Shown: one piece after another, positions 16,147 through 25,546 of the stretch
Numbering within the stretch: position 1 is the first letter of the stretch
Layout of the letters: the number at the start of each line of letters is the position of its first letter
Origin: an uncultured Muribaculaceae bacterium
GTDB taxonomy: Bacteria > Bacteroidota > Bacteroidia > Bacteroidales > Muribaculaceae
Assembly: GCA_947628305.1 (NCBI GenBank)
Contig: CANQZG010000001.1
Location: 310,001 to 374,000 of the forward strand
DNA length: 64,000 nt
Direction of reading: 5' to 3'
The notes under the pieces: model-generated
The model's database searches: none
What the model was told of the DNA's origin: nothing
Seen by the model: the letters and a program-made list of their open reading frames with translations, nothing else
Position numbers and translations under genes: made by a program

Positions 16147-19104
16147 ATGAACGAGGATGCTTTAAGCCAGTTATATCTCAAAGACACGTCGTTCCAGCAG
16201 CTGATGCAGAAACGCATCTTCAACGTGCTGCTGATTGCGTCACCATACGACGCCTTCATGATGGAGGAGGATGGCCGTGTCGAAGAACAGTTGTACTTTG
16301 AATATGTGTCACTGAACCTTAGCTCACCGCCACGCGTGACCCGTGTGACCCACATAGGAGAGGCCATGGACATGTTGCGTCAAAAACATTTTGACCTCAT
16401 CATCGCCATGCCAGGAAGCGACATCAGCGAGACATTCACCGGCGCACGCGTCATTAAGGAACGCTATCCACGCCTACCGATTGTCGTGCTCACACCGTTC
16501 TCCAAGGAGGTATCCCGTCGTCTTGAGAACGAGGATTTCACCGGCATCGATTACGTGTTCTCATGGCTTGGCAACGTGGACCTGCTGCTCGCCATCATCA
16601 AGTTGCTCGAGGACCGTATGAACGCCGACAATGACATAAACGAGGTGGGCGTACAGACCATCCTACTCGTCGAGGACTCGGTGAGGTTCTATTCATCGGT
16701 ATTGCCTACCATCTACAAGTTCCTGTTGAAACAGTCACGGGAATTTTCGACCGAGGCCTTGAACGAGCATGAACAGATGTTGCGTATGCGCGGCCGCCCA
16801 AAAGTGATGCTCGCCCGCGACTATGAAGAAGCCGTCACCCTATATGAGAAATACGGCGAACACATCCTCGGCGTCATCAGCGACATCTCTTTCAAAAAGG
16901 ATGGGAGCAAGGACTCACTTGCGGGAATCAAGCTGGCCGAATATCTGAAAGAAAAAGACCCCTGCCTACCCATAATCCTGGAGTCGTCAGAGACCGAGAA
17001 CGCCGCCGTCGCACGCGCCCGCGGATGGACATTCCTTGACAAAAATTCCAAGAAACTGCCCGTTGACCTCGGGGCGGCAATCATGGACCATTTTGGGTTC
17101 GGCGAATTCATCATACGCGACCCGGCCACCGGAGACCGTATCATGACAATCAGCTCGCTAAAAGACATGCAGAAACGCATCTTCGAAATCCCTGCCGAGT
17201 CGCTTTTCTACCACGCGTCACGCAACGACATCTCGCGTTGGCTCTATTCACGCGCGATGTTCCCGATTGCCGAGGTCATCAAGCAGCACCGCTTCCAGTC
17301 AATCGACGAGGCACCCGCCGTGCGCCAGCTGTTCTTTGACCTGATTGTCAAGTACCGCAAGATGAAAAACCGTGGCGTAGTGGCCGTATTCCGCAAAGAC
17401 CGTTTCGACCATTACTCCAACTTCGCCCGCATCGGGCAAGGATCCCTCGGGGGCAAGGGACGAGGATTGGCGTTCATCGACTCGATTATAAAGAAGAACC
17501 CCATCTGCGACAACTTCAACGGAATCACCATCTCGATTCCCCGCACTGTGGTACTGTGTACCGACATCTTCGATGAATTCATGTCGCGCAACGACCTGTA
17601 TCCGTTAGCATTGAGCGATGCCCCCGACGAGGAAATCCTGCGGCATTTCCTGTCGGCCAAACTCCCAGCCTCCATCAAGGAGGACCTCATGGCATTGTTT
17701 GATGTCGTTGACCGCCCGTTGGCCATACGAAGTTCCAGCCTATTGGAAGATTCCCATTACCAACCATTCGCAGGAATCTATTCCACCTACATGGTGCCGC
17801 ACATCGATGACCGCGAAAAGATGCTCAAAATGGTGTGCAACGCAATCAAAGGGGTATATGCCTCGGTATTCTATGCCGACTCCAAGGCCTACATGACCGC
17901 CACCTCCAATGTCATCGACCAGGAAAAAATGGCCGTCATCATCCAAGAGGTCGTCGGCGAGGAACATTCCGGGTTTTACTATCCGTCATTCTCAGGTGTG
18001 GGGCGCTCCTTGAACTATTATCCTATAAACGATGAGAAAGCCGAGGAGGGCGTGGCCGAGGTCGCCGTGGGACTCGGCAAATACATCGTTGATGGCGGCC
18101 TTAGCCTGCGGTTCTCGCCTCGCCACCCTGAGAAAGTATTGCAGACCGGCGACCTACAGCTCGCACTACGTGACACACAGACACGGATGTACACCCTTGA
18201 CATGAATCAAATTTCAGATGACTTCAATGTTGACGACAGTTTCAACCTTTCAAAGGTCAGGGTACAGGATATGGCCGAGAATGGAGGATTGCGCTACATG
18301 ACATCCTCCTACGATTTCAGGGACAATGCCCTAAGGGACTACGACATCGACGGATGCCGTCGCGTCGTCACATTCAACAATATCCTCAAGCACAAGGTGT
18401 TTCCTCTCGCTGAAGCCGTTGACTTTATGCTCACCACCGGCCAAGGCGAGATGAGCCGCCCGGTCGAAATCGAATTCGCAGGAATCGTGGACACTTCCAA
18501 AGGGAACAACAAAGGGAAACTCTATTGGCTACAGATACGCCCAATAGTCGACCGCAAGGAGATAGTTGACGAGCATCTGCTGTCACTGCCCGATGAAAAA
18601 TTGATGTTAAAGAGCAATACAGCGCTGGGGCACGGTAATATAGAAAATGTACGTTATGTCGTCTATGTGCGGCCAGACAGTTTTTCATCATCAAATAATT
18701 CACTGATAGCACGTGAAATTGAAAAAATTAATCGTAACTTTACAGCTGATTGCGAAAACTACGTCCTCATCGGCCCCGGACGCTGGGGGTCAAGCGACAC
18801 CGCGCTTGGAATCCCAGTCAAATGGCCTCACATATCCAACGCAAAACTGATAGTGGAGGCAGCGTTGTCGTCCTACCGCATAGAGCCGAGCCAAGGGACA
18901 CACTTTTTCCAAAACCTGACATCATTCGGTGTCGGTTATTTCACGGTTGACAAATGCGCCGGGACAGGATTGTGTGACTTTGAATTTCTCGACTCGCAAC
19001 CTGCGGTATATGAAAGCCCCTATGTCAGAATCGTCAAGTTTGACCGACCGCTGACAATAGGAATCAACGGGGTCAAAGGGACAGGGGTCGTAGTCAAGCC
19101 ATAA
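16147..19104 (+). CDS. Double receiver-like / PEP-pyruvate-binding fusion protein
   Basis: The 985-residue protein has two receiver-like domains (about 25-155 and 170-315) and then a PEP/pyruvate-binding, ATP-grasp-like domain (about 419-810; FARIGQGSLGGKGRG and SSSLLEDSHYQPFAG). The first receiver has lost the phosphorylated Asp (IIAMPG); the second keeps E176, D177, D246 and K299, so it could be phosphorylated. A conserved C-terminal region follows (VLIGPGRWGSSDTALG, about 873-890). I see no phosphohistidine swivel motif, which true PEP synthases and pyruvate phosphate dikinases have, so the annotated name PEP synthase would be doubtful. Bacteroidota homologues of this type are known but not assigned a reaction. 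No histidine kinase is adjacent. Confidence 0.7.
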   Translation: MNEDALSQLYLKDTSFQQLMQKRIFNVLLIASPYDAFMMEEDGRVEEQLYFEYVSLNLSSPPRVTRVTHIGEAMDMLRQKHFDLIIAMPGSDISETFTGARVIKERYPRLPIVVLTPFSKEVSRRLENEDFTGIDYVFSWLGNVDLLLAIIKLLEDRMNADNDINEVGVQTILLVEDSVRFYSSVLPTIYKFLLKQSREFSTEALNEHEQMLRMRGRPKVMLARDYEEAVTLYEKYGEHILGVISDISFKKDGSKDSLAGIKLAEYLKEKDPCLPIILESSETENAAVARARGWTFLDKNSKKLPVDLGAAIMDHFGFGEFIIRDPATGDRIMTISSLKDMQKRIFEIPAESLFYHASRNDISRWLYSRAMFPIAEVIKQHRFQSIDEAPAVRQLFFDLIVKYRKMKNRGVVAVFRKDRFDHYSNFARIGQGSLGGKGRGLAFIDSIIKKNPICDNFNGITISIPRTVVLCTDIFDEFMSRNDLYPLALSDAPDEEILRHFLSAKLPASIKEDLMALFDVVDRPLAIRSSSLLEDSHYQPFAGIYSTYMVPHIDDREKMLKMVCNAIKGVYASVFYADSKAYMTATSNVIDQEKMAVIIQEVVGEEHSGFYYPSFSGVGRSLNYYPINDEKAEEGVAEVAVGLGKYIVDGGLSLRFSPRHPEKVLQTGDLQLALRDTQTRMYTLDMNQISDDFNVDDSFNLSKVRVQDMAENGGLRYMTSSYDFRDNALRDYDIDGCRRVVTFNNILKHKVFPLAEAVDFMLTTGQGEMSRPVEIEFAGIVDTSKGNNKGKLYWLQIRPIVDRKEIVDEHLLSLPDEKLMLKSNTALGHGNIENVRYVVYVRPDSFSSSNNSLIAREIEKINRNFTADCENYVLIGPGRWGSSDTALGIPVKWPHISNAKLIVEAALSSYRIEPSQGTHFFQNLTSFGVGYFTVDKCAGTGLCDFEFLDSQPAVYESPYVRIVKFDRPLTIGINGVKGTGVVVKP

Positions 19105-19147
19105 TGACTTATATAACCGACATTAAGAAACTGCAATAACCCGAGAC

Positions 19148-20452
19148 ATGTCTTTTTCAACCACAATAAAACGAGTGTTCGGCTTCTCGGTCGAGGATGA
19201 CGAGGAATATGAAATCCACGATTCAACACTTGAAAACGCCGAAGACGACCTTAGCGCACAAGGGATTGTCAACCCGTTCAGACAACATCAGGTGACAACC
19301 GGGCAACAAGAGACCGCCGCCCCGCCACCAACATCGGATGAAAACGTCCCCGAGGCACAAGACATAGACACCAGGCCCGTGCACACAAGACTGTTTGACA
19401 GCGTGGTCAGGACTCTAAACGAACAAATGCCCGAAATCGTCTCACGCTGCATGTCGACTGAAAAACAACGTCAATATCTCATAGAGTCAATCGACGAGGA
19501 GTTGAGAGAAGAAATTGACAACCTGGTCCGGCAACGTCCCAATGCCCCGGGATGGGAAAAAGAGCGCAAGGCGTTGCTCGAGGAGATAGACCGCGTGAAA
19601 GCCGGTGCAAAAGGCGTCGACGACATCAAGAAAGAATACAAGGCCGCACAACTAAGCTCCGAAAGACAGAAACGCGCATTGAGCGACCGTGCCAATGACC
19701 TGGAAAGACGACTCGCACAGGCCGACGCCGAACGTGAGCAACTGCAACTCGAAAACCAGGCCCTGATTTCAAAGTTCCGCGCCGCCGGTATAATACCCGA
19801 CAATGTCGAAGTTCCGGGCGAAGACCATCGCTTAGCCGAAAAAGACGCTACAATCGCCGCAAAGGATGCCGAAATCGCACGTCTAAACGACAATATCGAA
19901 CAATTGAAAACTAAAAACCGCCTTGCCGACGCAATGTTCAACGACCTCACGGCACAGGCAGCACAAGCCAAACAGGAACTGCGCGAGGCGCAGGAATCGT
20001 TATCGGCCCTTGACGAAATCAATTCTCGGCTCGATGAATTCGAATCTGTAAAAAAGAAAAAGGATGCCCGAATCAGCGAATTGGCTTCGCAGCTGAAAGA
20101 GGCACAAACCCGTGCCCTGTCGGCCGAAAACGAGATAATTTCGCTGAAGAAAACAATCGAGGCCAATTTGTACAACCAAGCTGATTCTGAAAAAGAACTG
20201 CATGACGAAATCGCCAGGCTGAAATCCCAGCTGTCAGAAAAAGAGACACACCCCGACATCACCAAAAAACGCAAAGGGCGCACACGCGTCTCTGTCATCG
20301 ACGAGTCTCTTGACAACACCGACTGGCTTGTCGCCCCTACATCCAGTCCTGCGACCACAAAGGATGACGCTCCTAAGGACGATGATTTCGGCTACAAGGA
20401 GCCGCCCCGCAACAAAATCCCCGACAACGACCGACAGATGTCCCTGTGGTAG
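19148..20452 (+). CDS. Coiled-coil protein of unknown function, C-terminal QMSLW
   Basis: The 434-residue protein is mostly a long coiled coil (about 100-370; e.g. LERRLAQADAEREQLQLENQ) between an acidic N-terminus (VEDDEEYEIHDSTLE) and a low-complexity acidic C-terminal tail. It has no signal peptide or membrane segment, so it is likely cytoplasmic. The last residues are RQMSLW, which resembles the bacterial sliding-clamp-binding pentapeptide (QL[SD]LF); this is an observation and not proof of binding. It stands 43 bases after the preceding gene and 39 before the DPP4-like gene. I do not recognise the family. Confidence 0.6.
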   Translation: MSFSTTIKRVFGFSVEDDEEYEIHDSTLENAEDDLSAQGIVNPFRQHQVTTGQQETAAPPPTSDENVPEAQDIDTRPVHTRLFDSVVRTLNEQMPEIVSRCMSTEKQRQYLIESIDEELREEIDNLVRQRPNAPGWEKERKALLEEIDRVKAGAKGVDDIKKEYKAAQLSSERQKRALSDRANDLERRLAQADAEREQLQLENQALISKFRAAGIIPDNVEVPGEDHRLAEKDATIAAKDAEIARLNDNIEQLKTKNRLADAMFNDLTAQAAQAKQELREAQESLSALDEINSRLDEFESVKKKKDARISELASQLKEAQTRALSAENEIISLKKTIEANLYNQADSEKELHDEIARLKSQLSEKETHPDITKKRKGRTRVSVIDESLDNTDWLVAPTSSPATTKDDAPKDDDFGYKEPPRNKIPDNDRQMSLW

Positions 20453-20491
20453 ACGCATAAACTTTTCCTATCAAATTCAGTTTTATAAAGA

Positions 20492-22699
20492 ATGAAACGT
20501 TTTTCGACTATATTCCTGTCAACATTAATACTCTCCTGTACAACCGTCGTCTCCAACGCATCCATGACCGACGGCATGAAAGGCCTTGAAAAATATGTCT
20601 CCCCGGCCAACACACCCGCATCCGCGCCAAAATTCATCTATACGCCCGATGGCACTGCATGTCTCATGATGAGCAATGACAAGAAAAGTGTCACGAAGCA
20701 TGACATAAAGACCGGGCGCGAGATTGAAACCGTGTTCTCGGTCGACCGTGCACGCGAGACCACGCTAACCTCGATAGAAGGTTTCACAATGAGCCCCGAC
20801 GGGTCAAAACTGCTGGTCTATACATCACGTGAAGACATATATCGCCGCTCGTTCAAGGCCAGATACTATGTTTATGAAATCCGCACCCGGCTCTTGCGCC
20901 CTCTGTCGGAGACACAGAAAATGCAACAGTCACCGATATTCTCGCCCGACGGGCGCATGGTGGCGTTCATGGGTGAGGACAATAACATTTATGTCAAGAA
21001 AATCGACTATGACACCGAAGTCCCGGTTACAAAGGACGGGAAGAAGAACGAGGTCATCAACGGTGTTCCCGACTGGACTTACGAGGAGGAGTTCCAGACA
21101 ACATGCTCGATGGCATGGTCTCCTGACAACCTGACGCTGTGTTATCTGAAATACAATGAAAAAGAGGTGCCGATGTACTCGTTCCCGCTCTATGAGGGGA
21201 CATGCTCGCCACGCGATGAGTATGCGCTCTATCCGGGAGCGTTTTCCTACAAGTATCCTGTCGCAGGGGAAAACAATTCCAAGGTCACGCTCCACAGCTA
21301 CGACGTGGAGACGCGCAAAGTGAAGAATATATCCCTCCCCGATTCCCGCATTGAATATATACCGCGCATAGAGTATGCATACAGTCCCGACCGTCTTGTC
21401 GTCACCACCCTCAACCGCGCACAAAACCGCATGGAGGTATACTCGGTCAACCCCGGGTCAACCGTAGTCAAGTCTCTGCTTGTCGAGGAATCAAAGGCGT
21501 GGATTGACCCGATAACCTATGAGAACATGACGTTCATGCCCGACTGTTTTGTAGTGATTTCGGGACGCAGCGGCTACAACCACGCCTACCGTTACACCTA
21601 CGCGGGCGCGATGAGCCGGCAGCTGACCAAGGGCGAATATGACGTAACAGCCTACTACGGCCACGACACAGCACGCGGTCTTGACTTCTTCCAGTCCACC
21701 ATCACAGGACCGCTCAACCGCGTTATATGTTCGGTAGACGCCAAAGGCGTGGTGAAACACCTCTCGGCTGACAAGGGAACATCATCGGCGACATTCTCGC
21801 CCGACATGACATGGTACATGATGAACTACAGCAACACATCGACCCCCCCGGCCTATACCCTCGTGTCGACACGCGACAACAAGACCGTGCGCACGCTTGA
21901 GGACAATAAAAGTTATGCGTCACGGTACGCATCATCCCCTCGCAAGGAATTTTTCACAATGAACGGGGAGGGAGGCCTGACGTTCAACGGTTACATGATA
22001 AAGCCTACCGACTTCGACCCGTCCCGCCGATACCCTGTCATCATGTACCAGTACAGTGGCCCCGGTTCACAGGAGGTGCGCGACCGTTGGGGAGCCGACT
22101 GGAGTTGCTATTTTGCCGAACAAGGATATATCGTGATGTGTGTGGACGGCCGTGGGACAGGAGGCCGCGGGAACGCCTTCCGCGATATCGTGTACAAGCG
22201 GCTTGGCCATTATGAGACCATCGACCAGATTGCAGCCGCCCGATATGCGGCGTCATTACCGTATGTCGACGGCGACCGTATAGGAATCTACGGCTGGAGT
22301 TACGGCGGGTATGAGGCCATCATGGCAGCATCGGCCAAGGACGCACCCTATCGCGCGGCAGTCGCTGTCGCCCCGGTGACCGATTGGCGGTACTATGACT
22401 CGGTATATGCCGAGCGATACATGCTCACACCCCGTGAGAACGAGCCGGGATATGACGAGGCATCGGCCATCAACCGGGTGAAAGACCTGAAATGCCGTCT
22501 GCTAATAATGCACGGGACAGCCGATGACAATGTGCATCTCTCCAACACAATCCAGTATGTATCGGCTCTCGAATCAGCCGGCGGATTCTGCGACATGCTG
22601 TTATTCCCCAACATGAACCATTCTATCAACGGGTGCAACGCCCGGTTCATGGTGATGGCACGCATGCTTGACTATTTCAACCGCAACCTGAAAAACTGA
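20492..22699 (+). CDS. Dipeptidyl peptidase IV-like S9 serine peptidase
   Basis: DPP4-type enzymes release X-Pro dipeptides from peptide N-termini, here presumably in the periplasm. The 735-residue product has a signal peptide (MKRFSTIFLSTLILSC), an eight-bladed beta-propeller (about 50-480, with repeated SPDG motifs and the DWTYEEEF region that matches the glutamate motif binding the peptide N-terminus), and an alpha/beta hydrolase domain. The catalytic triad is visible: S603 in GWSYGGYE, D678 or D679 in HGTADDNVH, and H710 in NMNHSING. The Cys in the signal could be a lipobox (ILSC), giving a lipid anchor. Size and order match the S9B family. Confidence 0.9.
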   Translation: MKRFSTIFLSTLILSCTTVVSNASMTDGMKGLEKYVSPANTPASAPKFIYTPDGTACLMMSNDKKSVTKHDIKTGREIETVFSVDRARETTLTSIEGFTMSPDGSKLLVYTSREDIYRRSFKARYYVYEIRTRLLRPLSETQKMQQSPIFSPDGRMVAFMGEDNNIYVKKIDYDTEVPVTKDGKKNEVINGVPDWTYEEEFQTTCSMAWSPDNLTLCYLKYNEKEVPMYSFPLYEGTCSPRDEYALYPGAFSYKYPVAGENNSKVTLHSYDVETRKVKNISLPDSRIEYIPRIEYAYSPDRLVVTTLNRAQNRMEVYSVNPGSTVVKSLLVEESKAWIDPITYENMTFMPDCFVVISGRSGYNHAYRYTYAGAMSRQLTKGEYDVTAYYGHDTARGLDFFQSTITGPLNRVICSVDAKGVVKHLSADKGTSSATFSPDMTWYMMNYSNTSTPPAYTLVSTRDNKTVRTLEDNKSYASRYASSPRKEFFTMNGEGGLTFNGYMIKPTDFDPSRRYPVIMYQYSGPGSQEVRDRWGADWSCYFAEQGYIVMCVDGRGTGGRGNAFRDIVYKRLGHYETIDQIAAARYAASLPYVDGDRIGIYGWSYGGYEAIMAASAKDAPYRAAVAVAPVTDWRYYDSVYAERYMLTPRENEPGYDEASAINRVKDLKCRLLIMHGTADDNVHLSNTIQYVSALESAGGFCDMLLFPNMNHSINGCNARFMVMARMLDYFNRNLKN

Positions 22700-22704
22700 T
22701 TGCG

Positions 22705-24024
22705 ATGCACCGTCGACGATTGGACATCAACAGTGCCATCACATCCTTGTGGAAAGGGTGGACAATGAGCGTAGGGTCGCTGACCGCTGTCATCGCATGC
22801 TCGCTGGTGGTGAGCAAGATGTGGCTTCCGTTCGTGGCTTACGTCCTGGAACTGGCGATATTCTTCTTAGTGCGCCGAAATCGTGAGGCACGCGTCCCGG
22901 TGTGCTATCTGCTGCCGTTCATCACCACGCGCATCCTTTTCTGGTCAGCCTCGATAATGGTCGCAATCAATCTGCTGTTCACCCACGGCATCATCCTGCG
23001 CATCTTCGCCCCCGAATCCCTCAACCATCAGATTCCCTATATAACGGTGCTCATCATCGCCCCTGTGGCATTCATCATATCGCTGTGGGCATGGCTCAAA
23101 CGTTCCCGATTCGGATTCTGTACCGACTGCGACATGCGACACGGAACAGCGGCTGAACGCGGGTTTCTCGGAATCCTGTTCACGCAGGAGGGCCGCTATC
23201 AGAACAAGATGCTGATGATATTCTCGGGCATACTGACATTCCTCGCCTGGGGATACTACATGCTTTTCTATGTAAACGTGAACCTCAACAAGCCCGACCA
23301 TTTCTTCTTTGTAATCATCCCTGTCATATACTGCGCCCTGACACTTGTGTACATGGCAATCAGGTATCTCGGCATCTGGGGATACTACTGCCATCATGTC
23401 GAACGGGACAGGGCGCAGGGTGGCACGACGACACAACTGCGTTACCTGATATTCTGCGATGACTATATACTCCTCGACAAACGCGACGGACTGTCGCCAT
23501 TCGCCAACAACGGCAAACTCGACACCCCGGTCACAATTCATCTGTCATCGAGAGAGAATGTACCCCTGACCGATGCAGATAGCTACTTCAAGAATTATAC
23601 CCGCATAGACGACGCCAAAGTCCGTTTCATGTATTCCAGTCTCAACGGGAATGCCGACGGCAATATATTCCATTATATCGTCATCCTGCCATCCACCAAG
23701 ACTATCGACGGCACTGAACTTAAAGACAGCAAATGGTACACGATGCCCGAGATTCAACGTCTTATAAACACCGGGGGGATTTCATCGCTCATGAGTGCCG
23801 AAATCCTGCGTCTCCACACAGTCACAATGACATGGAAGACCTACGACCGTGATGGACGAAGACTGTACAAAATCAAGAATTACCGTCCGACATTCCACCT
23901 ACGCGACATCGGGAAATGGGACGTTGACTATAACGACCGTGAATGGCTTCAGATATCACGCAACAACGAGGACAAACCATTCTGGAGACTGCGCCGTTTC
24001 TGGAGACGGTACATCAACAGCTAA
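22705..24024 (+). CDS. Multi-pass membrane protein of unknown function
   Basis: The 439-residue protein has about five membrane helices in its first half (near 20-60, 70-100, 110-130, 170-195 and 205-225), with a cytoplasmic loop holding FGFCTDCDMRHG, a paired-cysteine motif. The second half is soluble and basic-tailed (LRYLIFCDDYILLDKRDG onward; C-terminus FWRLRRFWRRYINS). I do not recognise a family. It starts five bases after the DPP4-like gene and is probably co-transcribed with it, which suggests an envelope role. The gene runs up to the first palindromic element, whose left end begins at the last base of its stop codon. Confidence 0.65.
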   Translation: MHRRRLDINSAITSLWKGWTMSVGSLTAVIACSLVVSKMWLPFVAYVLELAIFFLVRRNREARVPVCYLLPFITTRILFWSASIMVAINLLFTHGIILRIFAPESLNHQIPYITVLIIAPVAFIISLWAWLKRSRFGFCTDCDMRHGTAAERGFLGILFTQEGRYQNKMLMIFSGILTFLAWGYYMLFYVNVNLNKPDHFFFVIIPVIYCALTLVYMAIRYLGIWGYYCHHVERDRAQGGTTTQLRYLIFCDDYILLDKRDGLSPFANNGKLDTPVTIHLSSRENVPLTDADSYFKNYTRIDDAKVRFMYSSLNGNADGNIFHYIVILPSTKTIDGTELKDSKWYTMPEIQRLINTGGISSLMSAEILRLHTVTMTWKTYDRDGRRLYKIKNYRPTFHLRDIGKWDVDYNDREWLQISRNNEDKPFWRLRRFWRRYINS

Positions 24025-24350
24025 GAAGCTGTTTAAAAATATCTGTTAAATAGAGGCGGGTGGTTTTTAGGTAATTTTGATTTAAGTCGCGGGAGCATAG
24101 CGAACTATGAGACCAAGACGCGAATCAAAATTAACAAAAAGCAGCCGGACAATATTTAAAATGCATTGCAAACAGCGGTTAAACATTAAATTAACAAAAC
24201 TGCATGAATCAAGTTACCCGAAGTCTCGCGTCTTTAAGCGTCTTTGCCCCTTTGGCGCAGTCACGTAGCTCGCTACGCTCCTTTGCCCGCTTGGACAAAG
24301 CCATCTTAAATACGCGACCTCTATTTAACATAGATTTTTAAACAGCTTCT
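24024..24350. mobile_element. Palindromic element A (REPIN/MITE-like)
   Basis: Terminal inverted repeats run from AGAAGCTGTTTAAAAAT at 24024-24057 and its near complement at 24318-24350 (ATTTTTAAACAGCTTCT). Inside are two GGAG-hairpin modules in opposite orientation: GGAG CATAG CGAA CTATG AGAC at 24092-24113 (plus) and the minus-strand GGAG CGTAGC GA GCTACG TGAC at 24260-24281. No coding capacity is evident. It is related in layout, terminal sequence and internal modules to elements B and C. Confidence 0.75.
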
Positions 24351-24351
24351 A

Positions 24352-24631
24352 AGAGATTGTCTAAAATTTTCTCATCAGAATTTTTAAGAGCTATTTCGGA
24401 GGGAATTTTAAAGGACGAGCGAGGATAGTATCGAGATATTTGACGAGCGAGAGCTTAAAAATTGACCCGAAAGAGCCTTGACAATCTCACAAAAATAAAA
24501 TAAAGACGGTGTTTTACGCGCTTTCCGCCCTTTGACTCGGTCATGATGCCCGCATCACTCCCTCATCAGCATGACGGAAATCATCGTAAAATACCTACAA
24601 AAATTCAATGATAAAAATTTAGACAATCTCT
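24352..24631. mobile_element. Palindromic element B (REPIN/MITE-like)
   Basis: The ends are AGAGATTGTCTAAAATTTT (24352-24370) and AAAAATTTAGACAATCTCT (24613-24631), and similarity extends inward for over 30 bases. Modules: GGAT AGTATC GA GATATT TGAC at 24423-24444 (plus) and GGAG TGATGC GG GCATCA TGAC on the minus strand at 24540-24561. It abuts element A with only one base between, and ends six bases before the miaA start, so it may supply or block miaA expression signals. No gene inside. Confidence 0.75.
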
Positions 24632-24637
24632 AAGAGT

Positions 24638-25546
24638 ATGCTATCCCGCTTCCCCATAATAACCGGACCGACGGCATGCGGCAAGACAAGACGTGCCGTC
24701 GCGTTGGCGCGTGCCATCGGTGGAGAGATAATCAGTGCAGACTCCCGTCAGGTCTATCGAGGGATGGACATCGGTACGGGCAAAGACCTCGCTGAATATG
24801 GCGACACCCCCTACCACCTCATCGATGTATGTCCGGCGGGATACCGATACAACCTGTTTGAATATCTCCGCGATTACAGGACAGCCAAAGAAGATATCGA
24901 AAGACGCGGGAAAACGCCTATATTATGTGGAGGCACCGGTCTATATATCGAGTCGGTGTTAAAAGGGTTGGAACTGCCCCCCGTCCCTGAAAACACGGCG
25001 TTGCGACAAAGCCTTGCCGATAAATCGCTGGAAGAGCTAAGCGCAATCCTGTCATCAATGAAAAGATTGCACAACACGACAGACATAGACACAGCCAAGA
25101 GAGCGATTCGCGCAATCGAAATCGAGACCTTTTATCTCGACCACCCTGACGCGGCGAAACAAGCCACCCCCCACCCGATAGACAACGCCGTCGTGATAGG
25201 ACTCGACATCGACCGGGACGACCGCCGTCGCCGCATCACCCAACGATTGCACGACCGCCTTGACGAAGGCATGATAGACGAGGTGCGCGCACTTCTTGAC
25301 AGTGGCATCCACCCCGATGATTTACTATATTATGGCCTTGAATATAAATACCTGACACTGCTCCTGACCAACCGTATATCCCGCCGGGAAATGGAACGGC
25401 AGCTTGAAATTGCCATACACCAGTTCGCCAAAAGACAGATGACATGGTTCAGGGGAATGGAACGACGTGGGTTCAAAATCCATTGGTTTCCCTACGACAT
25501 CCCCGATAATGATTTCATCGGTCACGTAATCTCCCTGCTCCAATGA
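24638..25546 (+). CDS. miaA: tRNA dimethylallyltransferase MiaA
   Basis: MiaA adds a dimethylallyl group to N6 of A37 in tRNAs that read codons starting with U. The 302-residue product has the P-loop GPTACGKTR (residues 10-18), the DSRQVYRGMDIGTGK motif (about 36-50), YHLIDV and the LCGGTGLYIESVLKGL signature. The C-terminal FAKRQMTWFRG is also typical. Length is normal. ATG 24638 lies six bases after element B, so the leader is provided by that element's right end. Its stop overlaps the next gene by four bases. Confidence 0.93.
   Translation: MLSRFPIITGPTACGKTRRAVALARAIGGEIISADSRQVYRGMDIGTGKDLAEYGDTPYHLIDVCPAGYRYNLFEYLRDYRTAKEDIERRGKTPILCGGTGLYIESVLKGLELPPVPENTALRQSLADKSLEELSAILSSMKRLHNTTDIDTAKRAIRAIEIETFYLDHPDAAKQATPHPIDNAVVIGLDIDRDDRRRRITQRLHDRLDEGMIDEVRALLDSGIHPDDLLYYGLEYKYLTLLLTNRISRREMERQLEIAIHQFAKRQMTWFRGMERRGFKIHWFPYDIPDNDFIGHVISLLQ

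Noticed and set aside
16147..19104. Annotation as phosphoenolpyruvate synthase
   Set aside because: The phosphohistidine swivel motif needed for that reaction was not seen, so only a PEP/pyruvate-binding domain is claimed.
19471..20358. 295-codon minus-strand frame rich in serine
   Set aside because: It mirrors the coiled-coil gene; serine- and arginine-rich sequence on the opposite strand of a Glu/Lys-rich coiled coil is an expected artefact.
24024..24631. A decayed insertion sequence with its transposase
   Set aside because: Terminal inverted repeats are present but no remnant of transposase coding was found on either strand of elements A or B.
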